From assembly GCA_038373885.1 (NCBI GenBank), contig JAWZYV010013294.1, positions 1 through 64,000 of the forward strand: a stretch of 64,000 nucleotides of DNA. The letters are read 5' to 3'. The position numbers and the translations under genes are program-made. The stretch comes from Cheiracanthium punctorium. Lineage: Eukaryota; Arthropoda; Arachnida; Araneae; Cheiracanthiidae. Position 1 is the first letter of the stretch. Each line of letters opens with the position of its first letter. This document shows positions 54,131 through 64,000 of the stretch, piece by piece. A model generated the notes under the pieces. It did no database searches and was not told the origin of the DNA. It saw nothing but the letters and a program-made list of their open reading frames with translations.

Positions 54131-55353
54131 GTATTTGGGATGATGCTCATCTTGCTCTTAATCCCCGTAGGCTTGAGAGGGGTGCTAGGAATGTCGTCAT
54201 CATCCATGGGAAGATCTGACATTTCTGAGTCAGAAGGGTCCAAGTGTAGGATAGTGTCATCTATAGGGCGTTGTGGTGGGACATGTTTGATTTTGGGTTT
54301 GTTGTACTTTGTTCGGTAGACAGAAGACTTTTTTATTTGTGGTCGGGTGGAGTTAACATTTTGAGAGTTCTTCTTTAATATATTTTTTTGTGAAGACGTG
54401 GAGGATTTAGTTTGATTGGAAGTCGATTGTTTAGATGTTTGTGCTGTTACAGAAGGAAATGAGACAGGTACAGATTTTGGTAATTCAGTTTGGGTTGCTA
54501 TTGTTTTGGTTGATTTTGTTGCAGCTGCATAAGATAAACCAGGTTTTGGTGTCCGGCTTTCTATTAACTTACGGGCTTCGGGATATGAGATTCTTTGAGA
54601 GGCACGTAGGGACTGGATTTCTTTTTCAAACGCCCATTTCGGGCAAGATCTGGAGTATGAAGGATGTTCTTCTTTACAATTTACACATTTTGGAGCTGCA
54701 GAGCATGTCTCACTGTCGTGGTCAGAAGCACCACAACGCGCACAGGCAGGTGACCCACGACAGGAGGTTTTAGTATGACCGAACTTTTGGCACTGGAAGC
54801 AACGGATGGGATTTGGTATATATGGTCTTACGGGACATAGTAGGTAGCCGGCTTTAATATGAGATGGAATAGTGGGAGACTGAAAAGTTAGGATAATATG
54901 TTTAGTATTGATTATTTGAGTATTGCGCCGAATAGTGATTCGACGCACAGCGCATACTTTTTCATCTCTTAGGTTTTCAAGTATTTCAGCTTCAGAGCAG
55001 TGCAAAAGGTCGGGTTCTGATACGACTCCTCGGGAGATGTTTAGGGAGGTGTGAGGTGTCACTGTAACAGTTTTTAGGCCAAGGTTTTTTATTTTCATGA
55101 TTTTGCAGGCTTGTCTATTGTTGGATACTTCTACTAATAGGTCTCCAGATCTTAATTTTTTAACTTTTTTGACTTCTCCTACATTGTCAGTGATACATTT
55201 GTGAATTAAAAATGGCGATGTTTCATTAAGGTTACCTTCAATGGAGTGGATAATGAAGAATCGGGCATTCATGTGTGCAAATTGTGTATCGGTGTGTTCA
55301 TTAGCGGTTGACAGCGGAACGTTGACGATTGACGAAGAATTTTTTATATCCAT
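54127..55353 (-). CDS. ORF1 of NLR14: CCHC nucleic-acid-binding protein
   Basis: The 408-aa product starts MDIKNSSSIVNVPLS. An N-terminal fold-like region precedes three knuckles at C185-C198 (CFQCQKFGHTKTSC), C204-C217 (CARCGASDHDSETC) and C223-C237 (CVNCKEEHPSYSRSC). A basic stretch and acidic tail (MDDDDIPSTPLKP) follow. The start is fixed because the frame has no upstream ATG and aligns with NLR15 and NLR6. It is expected to package element RNA. Confidence 0.95.
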   Translation of the reverse strand: MDIKNSSSIVNVPLSTANEHTDTQFAHMNARFFIIHSIEGNLNETSPFLIHKCITDNVGEVKKVKKLRSGDLLVEVSNNRQACKIMKIKNLGLKTVTVTPHTSLNISRGVVSEPDLLHCSEAEILENLRDEKVCAVRRITIRRNTQIINTKHIILTFQSPTIPSHIKAGYLLCPVRPYIPNPIRCFQCQKFGHTKTSCRGSPACARCGASDHDSETCSAAPKCVNCKEEHPSYSRSCPKWAFEKEIQSLRASQRISYPEARKLIESRTPKPGLSYAAATKSTKTIATQTELPKSVPVSFPSVTAQTSKQSTSNQTKSSTSSQKNILKKNSQNVNSTRPQIKKSSVYRTKYNKPKIKHVPPQRPIDDTILHLDPSDSEMSDLPMDDDDIPSTPLKPTGIKSKMSIIPNT

Positions 55354-55902
55354 GTTGGGGAAAATTGAGATTCGGACCCGACCGCACCACCCACCACGGA
55401 GCCCAACCAGGGGATGTGCAATTGCACACCAGTGCTAGTCGGGTCTATACGCTCACAGTACATCCCTTAGGCAGCATCCACCCTTAACGACGTGCCCAGT
55501 AGATGTCCGATTGCTTGATCCCTAGCAGTTGATCGAAATCAGTACCACCAGCCGATTGATACACAGGGGAACGCTGTGTACCTCCCGTTTACCCGAAGCC
55601 GAGGCCAAAGCAATGTGTTGGAGAAAAGACCCCTCAATTACCAGGATCCCCATTTCCGGGGACACGGGTCTCCACGCACGGCAAACACGTGGGTAGTTTT
55701 CCGCCAATAGAAGCTGACGGCACAGGGCGGCCGCAGCTTCTAAAGGGGGGCCCTCACCTCCACAGAGGAAACTACACTGAGGGGGAAAAGGAAGGATACA
55801 GCTAAGAGGAGAGGAGGGTAGAATAAGGAAAAGCGAAAGGTCGCTGGGGCCCCGGGATTGCGACACCCGTAAAGACCTAAAGTAGGTCTTCCCCCTGAGG
55901 GG
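55354..55902 (-). promoter_or_regulatory. 5' UTR and presumed internal promoter of NLR14
   Basis: The 549-nt leader starts CCCCTCAGGGGGAAG. The pre-ORF1 hairpin (55415-55428) is TGTGCAATTGCACA, a perfect palindrome. It differs from NLR6 at two base pairs, both compensated. Confidence 0.6.
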
Positions 55903-56774
55903 GTGCAGGTTTCGTTCCACCACGGTTTTTTGTTTTTTCGTTGGGAGTTGCTACACTTTGGAATTGCTGCATCAGCAGCTTGAATTATAATATTGGTAAT
56001 TTTTTTCACAACTTCGCCAATAGTGCCTTCGATGTCTTCAGATGATATAACAGACATCTTGGAGAAGGTTTCCAAATCTGCTTTACTGTGTATGTACCGG
56101 GGAATGTAAAAGTTACAGCTAGGGATTTGGTAAGTGGGTGAAAGAATTATCGGAAAATGATCACTATTGTGTAGGTCACCAGAAACAGAGAAGTTGTACA
56201 GTGGCATAATAGAGGGAGAGCATATTGCAATATCTATGGCATGGAAGGATTTGGTTGGATAGTGGAAGTAAGTGTTGTCGCCATTATTCATAATGCATAA
56301 GGAAAAATCTGTGATTAGTTGTTCAATCTGTTGTCCTCTATTGTTAGTATCTTTACTGTCCTCAATGGACTATGGCCATTCATGTCCCCTAGGATTATGA
56401 AAGGGGGAGGAAGTTGCTGGACCAAGTTATTGAGCTGAGTTTGGGGAATTGTTTCATTTGGTGGAAGATAAATATTGCAGATTGTAGTAAGGTATTTGAG
56501 GTGGATTCTAACGGCCTGCATACTTGTACTGAGATTAAGTATATGATGAGGGTATTGATTATTTATTAAAAGGGCAACACCACCCAAGCCCTTTCCCCGA
56601 GCTCATAGTCTTTTCTCAGGATGTTATAATTGTGAATGTGCGTTTGTTTATTAGTTTTGAGATATGTTTCCTGAAGGGCCAATAGAGCAGGATTATGATC
56701 ATAGATTATCGTTTTGAGGTCATCAATTTTATTTAAAAAACCGCGTCAGTTCCAAGAAAGCAGCAGGGCCATAA

Positions 56775-57985
56775 TCAAGTGATGTTAGGGATGACTGAGA
56801 GTTTGCTTTTAGTCCCCGTAGGTGTAAGTGGGGTACTAGGAATATTATCGTCATCCATGATATTGTCTGAAATGTCTGAGTCCGTAGGATCCAAGTTTAA
56901 TATTGCGTCATCAATGGGTCGTTGTGGAAGGATGCGTTTAAGTCTGGCTTTATTATATTTTGACATGTAAGTTGCACTTTTTTTAATTAATGGTTTATTC
57001 TGAGTGGAGGGATTGCTTTGGTGTATTTTCTTGGGTGTGCGTTTTTGAGGAGAAGTGAATGAAATATTTTGGGTAGAGTGTGGTTTTTTTGCATTTGAAT
57101 AGAAGTAGATGGAGAGACAGGTACGGATTTCGGTGGGTCGGTTTGGATAGCAATTGATTTGACAGTTTTTACTGCTGTAGCATAAGACTGACCAGGTTTA
57201 GGAGTGCGGGAGGCTATTATTTTACGGGCTTCTGGGTAAGATAGTCCTTGTGTGGCGCGCAAGGACTGTATTTCTTTTTCATAGGTCCATTTTGGACAGG
57301 AACGGGAATAAGACGGATGATCTTGTTTGCAGTTAATACATTTGGGTGGCGCAGAGCATGTATCACTGTCGTGGCCAGATGTACCACAACGGGCACATAC
57401 TGGGGAGCCACGACAGGAGGTTTTTGTGTGACCGAACTTTTGGCATTGAAAACAACGAGTTGGATTGGGTACGTATGGTCTAACAGGACATGAAAGGTAG
57501 CCAGCTTTAATGTGCGACGGAAGTTTGGGAGTTTGGAATGTTAAAATGATATTTTTTGTTTCTAGAATTTGGTTATTGCGTTTTATGGTGATTCTGCGAA
57601 CTGCACAGACATTTTGAGATTTTAGATTATCAAGAATTTCATCCTCAGAACAGTTTAACAGGTCAGGTTCGGATATGACGCCTCTTGATGAGTTGAGTGT
57701 GTTATGGGGTGACACAGTAACAGATTTTTGACCAATAGTTTTTAATTTCATGATGTTGGTTGCCTGTTTGCTATTAGTTACTTCTATTAAGATGTCTCCT
57801 GATCGTATTTTTTTAATTTTAGAAACTTCTCCAACATTAGCAATTATTGACTTGTGAATTAGAAATGGGGATGTTTGACTAAAGTTTCCTTCCTGACATT
57901 TGATAACAAAAAATTTTGCATTAATACCTCCCTGAGTAAGAGAGTTCGGAGCGTTGACGTTTGACAAAGAAAATGTCGTATCCAT
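56775..57985 (-). pseudogene. ORF1 of NLR13, one frameshift
   Basis: It starts MDTTFSLSNV. All three knuckles are intact (CFQCQKFGHTKTSC, CARCGTSGHDSDTC, CINCKQDHPSYSRSC). Base loss in the run near 57095 shifts the frame after SPSTSIQ, and the basic/acidic tail resumes in the original frame at 56966-56775. It is close to NLR1 in sequence. Confidence 0.9.
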
Positions 57986-58532
57986 ATTGGGGATTGGGAG
58001 TTTCGGACCCGACCGCACCACCCACCACGGAGCCCAACAAGGGGATGCACAAGCGTGCACCAGTGCTAGCCGGGTCTATACGCGCACAGTACATCCCTTA
58101 GGCAGCGTCCACCCTTAACGACGTGCCCAGTAGATGTCCGTTTGCTTGATCCCTAGCAGTTGACCGAAATCATTACCACCAGCCGGTTGATGCACAGGGG
58201 AACGCTGTGCACCTCCCGTTTACCCGAAGCCGAGGCCAAAGCAATGTGTTGGAGAAAATCCCCTCAATTACCAGGATCCCCATTTCCGGGGACACGGGTC
58301 TCCACGCACGGCAAACACGTGGGTAGTTTTCCGCCAATAGAAGCTGACGGCACAGGGCGACCGCAGCTTCTAAAGGGGGGCCCTCACCTCCACAGAGGAA
58401 ACTACACTGAGGGGGAAAAGGAAGGAGATAGCTAAGAGAAGAGGAGGGTAGAACAAAGATAAGTGAAAGATCGCTGGGGCCCTGGGATTGCGACACCCGT
58501 AAAAACCTAAAGTAGGTTTTTCCCCTGAGGGG

Positions 58533-61116
58533 CGAAAGTATGTGTTCAAAGAAAGCCTATGACGGATATGGTTGAGAGAGGGTTCACTACATGTGACATA
58601 CAAGCTTTGTGTGGGCGATGTCCTAAAAGAACCTGAACAAATACGTAGTGCAGTGTGATGCACAGTGTCAAGTCTCTTTAAGATTGACTTGCAAGCTGAT
58701 CCATAAACGCAGCAAGCGTAGTCCATTTTTGATCGAATGACCGCTCGGTAAATGCGTAAAAGGGAGTCCCGGTCTGCACCCCAGGAAGTTGTGCTAAGTA
58801 CTTTTAAAATATTTAGGTTTCTTTCGCATTTGCTGCGGAGGTAAGCAACATGGTTTGTAAACGTGAGTTTTTTGTCAAAATACAGGCCTAAAAATCTGGT
58901 GGAGGCATGAACTGCTATTTTAGAAGCATCCAGGTAGATTTCAGGATCTGGGTGGATCCCACGTCTCCGGCAAAAGTGTGTTGCGGTGGTCTTTTCGGCA
59001 GAAATATTAAAACCATTTTTAGTGCTCCACTTGACGATGTGATTAACAGAGTTTTGAAGTTGGCGCTCGATGAGACGCATGTCCTTCCCCTGGCAGGATA
59101 TCTGGAGATCATCCACGTATAAGCTGCCTTGATTAGTTATAGGAAGTTGTTTAAGAATATCGTTGATTTTTATAGAGAAAAGGGTCACACTGAGAATGGA
59201 GCCCTGGGGCACTCCTTCCTCTTGTATGAAGTTATCAGACAGGATGTTACTGATTCGTACTTTGTAGTTTCTTAGGGAAAGGAAATTTCTGATAAAATTA
59301 GGCAGGTGCCCACGGAAGCCTAGGGCATGCAGGTCCCGGAGGATCCCGTATCTCCAAGTCCTGTGGTAAGCCTTTTCAATGTCAAAAAAGATGGATACCA
59401 AGTGGTTTTTCCTCAGGAATGCATTTCGAATTTGCATCTCCAAATTTAAAATGTTGTCATAAGTAGATCTACCCTTTCGGAAACCGCTCTGGAAAGGGTG
59501 GATGTGGCCTTCGGTTTCAAGGATGTATACAGGGCGTGCATTGATTATTTTCTCCATTAATTTGCATAGACAGCTAGTAAGGGCTATGGGACGGTAGTTA
59601 TTTGGGTTGGAGGTGTCTTTTCCAGGTTTAGGGAATGGAATAACTATGGTATTTCTCCATGAGGAGGGAAAGGTTTCTTCACTCCAGATTCTATTGTATA
59701 ATATCAAAAGGTTTAGTTGGGAGTCATGGGACAGGTGTTTTAACATTTCTTAAGTAATACCATCGGGCCCGGGAAAGGTATTTGAGGACTGTCTTAAGAA
59801 TTTTGTGAGTTCATTAATTGTAAGGGCACTATTGTAAGAGAAGTCGGAAGAAGTTTTAAAGTTTATTTTTTTTGTTCTGATTGTTGTTTGTATGGGAGAA
59901 AAGAATTTGAGAAAGAGGTACTACTAGAGATGGAAGATAGGGTTTGACCGATAGTATCTGCGATTTCTTTTGTGTCAGAGATAATGCGGTTACCACTGTA
60001 CAGACAGGATATTGAGTTGTTATTATAGATTCCCATGGCTCTTTTGGTTTTGTTCCACAGCTCCTTACTAGATGTGGAGGTGGAGATCCCGGAGATGTAG
60101 TTAATCCAGGATTTTCTCTGGCTCTCCCGTCGTACTTTACGGGCATAAGCTTTTGCTTTCTTAAAGCTAAGTAGGTTGTCAGTGGTGGGGCACCGCCGAA
60201 AGGTGCCTCAGGCTTTCTGCTGCTGCTTTTTAGCGAGGGTACATTTATGGTTCCACCACGGTTTTTTATTTTTGCGCGGGCCGATCCCAGACTTTGGAAT
60301 GCTGGCATCGGCGGCACCAATGATTATTCTGGTAACTTTCTCAACAGCCTCATCTATGGTACCTTCACTGATAGAGGGGGGAAATGCGGATAGAGCAGTG
60401 AAGGCATTCCAATCAGCTTTATCTTGGATGTAACAGGGTATGTTGAGGTTCTTATAGGAGTTATGGTATAGTGGTGAGAGAAGGATTGGAAAGTGGTCGC
60501 TATTATGCAGGTCGCTGGAAACTGAGAAATTATATAACGGCAAGATGGACGGAGAACAGATAGCAAGATCTATTGCATGGAAGGATTTTGTTGGGAGGTG
60601 GAAGTAGGTATTGTCGCCATTATTCATAACGCATAGTGAGAAATCTGTTAGAATTTGTTCTATTTGCTTGCCTCTAAAGTTACTGTCTTTGCTGCCCCAC
60701 AAATGACTATGAGCATTCATATCGCCAAGGAGAATGAAGGGTGACGGAAGTTGCTGGATAAGGTTATTAAGTGAGGTTTGGCTGATGGTTTCGTGGGGAG
60801 GAAGGTAAATACTGCAGACTGTAGTTAGCTGTTTTAATTGGACACGGGCAGCTACTGCTTGGAGATTGGGGTTGAGGTTAACTATTATGTGAGGAATGCT
60901 ATTGTTAATTAACAGAGCGACTCCACCAGCAGCCCTGTCACTGAGCTCAAAGTCTTTGCGCAGTACCGTGTAATTACGGAGAGCTATATGTCTATTTTTC
61001 TTCAGAAAAGTTTCTTCTAGAGCAAAGCAAGCGGGATTATGGTCGTAAATTAAGGTTTTGAGGTCGTCAACTTTATTTAGGAAACCGTGGCAGTTCCAAG
61101 AGAGCAACAATGCCAT
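58533..61116 (-). pseudogene. ORF2 of NLR15, disabled
   Basis: 61116-60208 encodes the complete APE (LLLSWNCHGF, ALEETF, LLGDMNAHSHLWG, NSDHFPI), stopping at a Trp to TGA change at KAWG. A frameshift near 59880 and a Tyr to TAA change at ITYEML (near 59750) follow. 59746-58533 is the RT (FFDIEKAYHRTWRYG, GVPQGSILS, YVDD). In the RT motif the usual catalytic-box 'AYD' reads 'AYH', an added defect. RNase H is absent. Confidence 0.92.
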
Positions 61117-61118
61117 AA

Positions 61119-62357
61119 TTAAGTGATATGGCCATCCTGCAGCTTCTTAGTTGGAATCCCTGCGGGAATATCTGGAGGTTTGATTTCTTCGTGTTCCATT
61201 GATTCTTCATCGCTTATTTCGGATTCTGATGGGGCTAGGTTTAAAATAGTGTCATCAATTTGTGGTTGTGGAGGTACTTTTTTCATGCTAGATTTATTGT
61301 GTTTTGATTTGTAGGAAGCTGTTTTAGTGAGCAGAGGTCTAACTTGAGTGGAGCTATTGCTTGGTACCTTTTTCTTTGGAGGATTTTTCTGGGATAAGGA
61401 GCAAGATTTATTTGGTTTAGGTGCTGTTTGTTTACTCATTGAGGTGTTGGTGGTGGAAGTATTGGTTGATGGATCGGTCTGAGTAGCTATTGAGTTAGTA
61501 GATTTTACTGCAGCAGCATAGGATAGGCCAGATTTTGGTGTGCGAGCTTCTATTATTCTACGGGCATCAGGATAAGAAAGTCTTTGAGAGGCGCGCAGGG
61601 ATTGAATTTCTTTTTCAAATGCCCAATTTGGGCAGGACTTCGAGTATGATGGATGTTCCTGTGTGCAGTTTACACATTTTGCAGGTGCTGAGCAGGTTTC
61701 ACTGTCGTGGCCAGAGGCACCACAGCGGGCGCAAGCCGGTGATCCACGACAGGAGGTTTTGGTATGACCGAACCTTTGACACTGGAAGCAACGGATAGGA
61801 TTTGGTATGTATGGTCTAACTGGGCATAATAGATAGCCGGCTTTTATATGAGATGGAATAGTTGGAGACTGAAAGGTTAAGACTATATGTTTAGTGTTAA
61901 TAAGTTGGTTATTGCGACGAATAGTGATTCGACGAACTGCGCACACACTTTCGTCTCTCAGGTTTTCTAATATTTCGGATTCAGAGCAGTGTAAAAGTTC
62001 GGGTTCTGATATGACTCCTCTTGAGGTGTTTAGCGATGTGTGGGGTGACACTGTAATGGATGTTACCCCGAAGTTTTTGATTTTCATTATTTTTGATGCT
62101 TGTCTATTGTTTGTTACTTCTACTAGGAGGTCTCCAGATCTTAGTTTTTTTACTTTTTTGACTTCACCTACATTGGCTGAAATGCATTTATGTATAAGGA
62201 ATGGCGATGTTTCATGAAAGGTACCTTCAACACAGTGTATGATGAAGAATCGAGCATTTGTGTTAAAAAACTGTGAATCCATGTTTTCTTTTGTAATTGA
62301 TAGTGGAGCATTGACGGCAGACGTGAGATTGGGAGAAGAAGAAATTTTCTGAGCCAT
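61119..62357 (-). CDS. ORF1 of NLR15: CCHC nucleic-acid-binding protein
   Basis: This is an undamaged 412-aa frame starting MAQKISSSPNL. Knuckles are at C190-C203 (CFQCQRFGHTKTSC), C209-C222 (CARCGASGHDSETC) and C228-C242 (CVNCTQEHPSYSKSC). The C-terminal region is basic, then acidic (SEISDEESMEHEE), and ends LQDGHIT. The ORF2 downstream is dead, so this copy can at most supply ORF1 protein. The stop TAA is two bases before the ORF2 ATG. Confidence 0.94.
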   Translation of the reverse strand: MAQKISSSPNLTSAVNAPLSITKENMDSQFFNTNARFFIIHCVEGTFHETSPFLIHKCISANVGEVKKVKKLRSGDLLVEVTNNRQASKIMKIKNFGVTSITVSPHTSLNTSRGVISEPELLHCSESEILENLRDESVCAVRRITIRRNNQLINTKHIVLTFQSPTIPSHIKAGYLLCPVRPYIPNPIRCFQCQRFGHTKTSCRGSPACARCGASGHDSETCSAPAKCVNCTQEHPSYSKSCPNWAFEKEIQSLRASQRLSYPDARRIIEARTPKSGLSYAAAVKSTNSIATQTDPSTNTSTTNTSMSKQTAPKPNKSCSLSQKNPPKKKVPSNSSTQVRPLLTKTASYKSKHNKSSMKKVPPQPQIDDTILNLAPSESEISDEESMEHEEIKPPDIPAGIPTKKLQDGHIT

Positions 62358-62950
62358 GTTGAGGAGTTAGTATTCGGACCCGGCCTCACCACCCACCACG
62401 GAGCCCAACCAGGGGATGTGCAATTGCACACCAGTGATAGCCGGGTCTATACGCGCACAGTACATCCCTGTAAGCAGCGTCCACCCTTAACGACGTGCCC
62501 AGCAGAAGACCGATTGCTTGATCCCTAGCAGTTGAACAAGTCAGTACCACCAGCCGATTGAGACACAGGGGAACGCTGTGTACTTCCCGTTTACCCGAAG
62601 CCGAGGCCAAAGTAATGTGTTGAGGTTGATCCCGTCCCAATGGAAATGCCATTCAGATGATTTCCCCTACGGGAACACCCCTCAATTACCAGGTTCCCCA
62701 TTTCCGGTGACACGGGTCTCCACGTACGGCAAACACGTGGGTAGTTTTCCGCCAATAGAAGCTGACGGTACAGAGTGACCGCAGCTTCTGAAGGGGGGCC
62801 CTCACCTCCAAAGAGGAAACTACACTGAGGGGGGAAAAGGAAGGAGACAGCTAAGAGGAGAGGAGGGTAGAACAAAGAAGAGCGAAGATCGGACGGGCCC
62901 CGGGATTGCGACACCCGTAAAGACCTAGAGTAGGTCTTCCCCCTGAGGGG
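62358..62950 (-). promoter_or_regulatory. 5' UTR of NLR15
   Basis: It has the shared GC-rich leader with the palindromic pre-ORF1 hairpin TGTGCAATTGCACA at 62417-62430, and an extra segment around 62630-62675. Promoter function is inferred as for the other copies. Confidence 0.55.
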
Positions 62951-63925
62951 GGAGACGTGTCAGAATCGGTAGATTTAAGAGATTGATCTGAATTGGCTAA
63001 TTTCAAATTCTGAAAAAGAAAAACATGTACATTGTATTAAATTACGGTGTAAAGAAAAAGTGGGTAATTTCAAAATTTATCATCTATAGAGGAACGGACG
63101 AATTAACAACCAAGCCCATAACCACAAAACCACCATATGAAACAGCAAAACGAGTAAAATTTAAATGGAAACTTTAAAAATACAGAAGGGGGAAACAACG
63201 AAAAAGCACACAAAATGTACAGTGAGAATTAGGGTCTGTCTGCTGCAACTCCAAAAGAAGGGATGTTTACATCAAGCTCTGTCGCTGGGAGGAATCGAGT
63301 ATCCCCTCTGAAATCTGATCCTTTACTTAGCTTACAATTAAAACTTAGCTAGCAATTTGATAGAAAGCTTTTTCCGAAACAACATCGTGGCTTCTCTACT
63401 GATTGAGAGTCTCGGGAGATGGACTCGTCAAAAAAAAAATCTGAGAAGTGGCTCCTATTCTTGAGCTAAGCAAGTCTACAGATATGTAAAACGAGGGGAG
63501 GTGTGTAATAGAAAACTGAAAGCACTAAATTGCATGGAAACCGAGGAAAATCAAATGTATTAGCAAATGAATACTGTTTGAAACTTCACAAAACTTCTTT
63601 TCCTTAAATAGGAGCATCTAATTTGATGCTGCAAATTATTTTCCCAGAAAGCTTCGTGGGCTGCAGAAAAAGATATCGAGGGTCGCACGCGGCCCGTGGG
63701 CCGAAAGTTTGAAACATCCGAGATAGAGCAACAAAGCCACACGCGCCAGCTGCACAAACAAATACAGCGCCTAAATTCATAATATAGACTGCCAACTATC
63801 ATCGACGGAGGGAAAAATTAATAGTTTTATGCAAAAAGAAAATTGTATATTTGAGTATTGGCTGCAATTTTACCTTCCCCCTCCCCTCACACACATTCAC
63901 GATGTTAAATTCCTAGAGCTTTCTC
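62951..63925. other. Non-coding DNA between retroelements
   Basis: No gene is supported. A GC-rich segment near 63671-63712 reads, on the complement, 'caaactttcggcccacgggccg'. This resembles the terminal region of Charlie/ZBED5-type hAT elements. No partner end is visible. Confidence 0.45.
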
Positions 63926-64000
63926 TTGGTTGGTTGGTTGGTTGGTTGGTTGGTATTTTTGGCACAAGGTCCAGAAAGGACATACTGCGCCAGACGTTGA
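63926..64000 (-). mobile_element. NLR16: 3' end of a retrotransposon at the right edge
   Basis: A (TTGG)n tail of about seven units is followed by the family 3' terminal block 'ggcacaaggtccagaaaggacatactgcgccagac'. The element continues beyond the window. Its left flank (…agctttctc) could be tested for a target-site duplication. Confidence 0.88.

Larger units (their letters stand above)
50191..55902 (-). mobile_element. NLR14: full-length, intact non-LTR retrotransposon
   Basis: The 5712-bp element has both ORFs open, a complete 5' terminus, an intact 3' UTR hairpin, a (CCAA)n tail and a perfect 11-bp target-site duplication within NLR13 ORF2. Its subfamily differs from NLR6: ORF1 starts MDIKNSS and resembles NLR15. 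This makes it the second candidate for an active copy. Confidence 0.97.
49695..56772 (-). pseudogene. ORF2 of NLR13, split and disabled
   Basis: The start ATGGCCCTG at 56772 is followed within ten codons by a TGA (Cys codon of WNCHGF). A further frameshift comes near 56580. The APE continues in 56291-55914 (FHAIDIAICSPSI, NSDHFPI, then KKPWWNETC). After NLR14 it resumes at 50190 (TIAKKQQKKAWSIFRR) through LWTKTKRAMGIY to SPGPDGIT at 49695. No RT catalytic motif is present. Confidence 0.9.
49695..58532 (-). mobile_element. NLR13: retrotransposon interrupted by NLR14 and NLR12
   Basis: Its 5' terminus at 58532 lies in NLR15 ORF2 (after LNTYFR). It runs through the 5' UTR, ORF1 and ORF2 to 55903. 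NLR14 interrupts it (50191-55902) with an 11-bp duplication, GTGCAGGTTTC (50180-50190, 55903-55913). It resumes at 50190 and ends at 49695, where NLR12 begins at SPGPDGIT. Its remaining 3' part is not in the window. Confidence 0.93.
58533..62950 (-). mobile_element. NLR15: 5'-complete retrotransposon cut by NLR13
   Basis: The 5' terminus at 62950 is followed by a 593-nt 5' UTR, an intact ORF1 and a damaged ORF2 up to about residue 862, where NLR13 begins. It is related to NLR14 in ORF1. Its 5' UTR has an insertion of about 45 nt near 62630-62675 not seen in other copies. It is the oldest layer of the right-hand nest. Confidence 0.93.

Noticed and set aside
63560..63802. Short Cys-rich frame MIVGSLYYEFRRCICL on the minus strand
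   Set aside because: It overlaps a GC-rich hAT-like terminal segment, has no domain and no supporting signals. Treated as chance.

Overview
This 64-kb window is eukaryotic, AT-rich and built almost entirely of nested, decaying transposable elements. I recognise no certain host gene. The sequence gives no direct species label. The mix of APE/RT/RNase H non-LTR retrotransposons with Tigger, hAT, piggyBac and MULE remnants, and my recollection of similar 'mobile element jockey' proteins in spider genomes, suggest an arthropod, probably a spider. That assignment is inference.

The dominant component is one family of non-LTR retrotransposons, here called NLR1 to NLR16 by coordinate. A complete copy is about 5.7 kb. 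It has a GC-rich 5' UTR of about 550 nt starting with CCCCTCAGGGGGAA. ORF1 is about 402-412 aa with three CCHC knuckles. ORF2 is about 1225 aa with an APE endonuclease, reverse transcriptase (YVDD), RNase H and a terminal C-x2-C-x7-H-x4-C finger. The 3' UTR has a conserved 11-bp hairpin, and the element ends in an AATAAA-like hexamer and a (CCAA)n tail, read as (TTGG)n on the + strand. Two copies are intact with perfect target-site duplications: NLR6 (22596-28281) and NLR14 (50191-55902).

Layout: 1-1672 is the 5' part of NLR1. 1.7-7.2 kb holds MULE, SINE-like, Tigger and hAT fragments. 7.2-10.0 kb is a 5'-truncated retroelement split by a complete but dead Tigger transposon. 10-14.4 kb has a SWIM/YqaJ-type pseudogene. 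14.4-19 kb is a hAT element split by NLR4. 19.2-28.9 kb is NLR6 nested inside NLR5 plus an inverted fragment. 29-34.8 kb has a hAT MITE, a KIAA1586-like hAT pseudogene and repeats. 34.8-43.65 kb is a + strand cluster (NLR8-NLR10) carrying a piggyBac insertion. 43.65-62.95 kb is a - strand cluster (NLR11-NLR15) with repeated nested insertions. NLR16 begins at the right edge.

The layering gives a relative order. In the right cluster NLR15 is oldest, NLR13 lies in it, NLR14 and NLR12 lie in NLR13, and NLR11 lies in NLR12. NLR6 lies in NLR5, and NLR10 in NLR9. All six insertions of a copy into another copy have the same orientation as the host copy.
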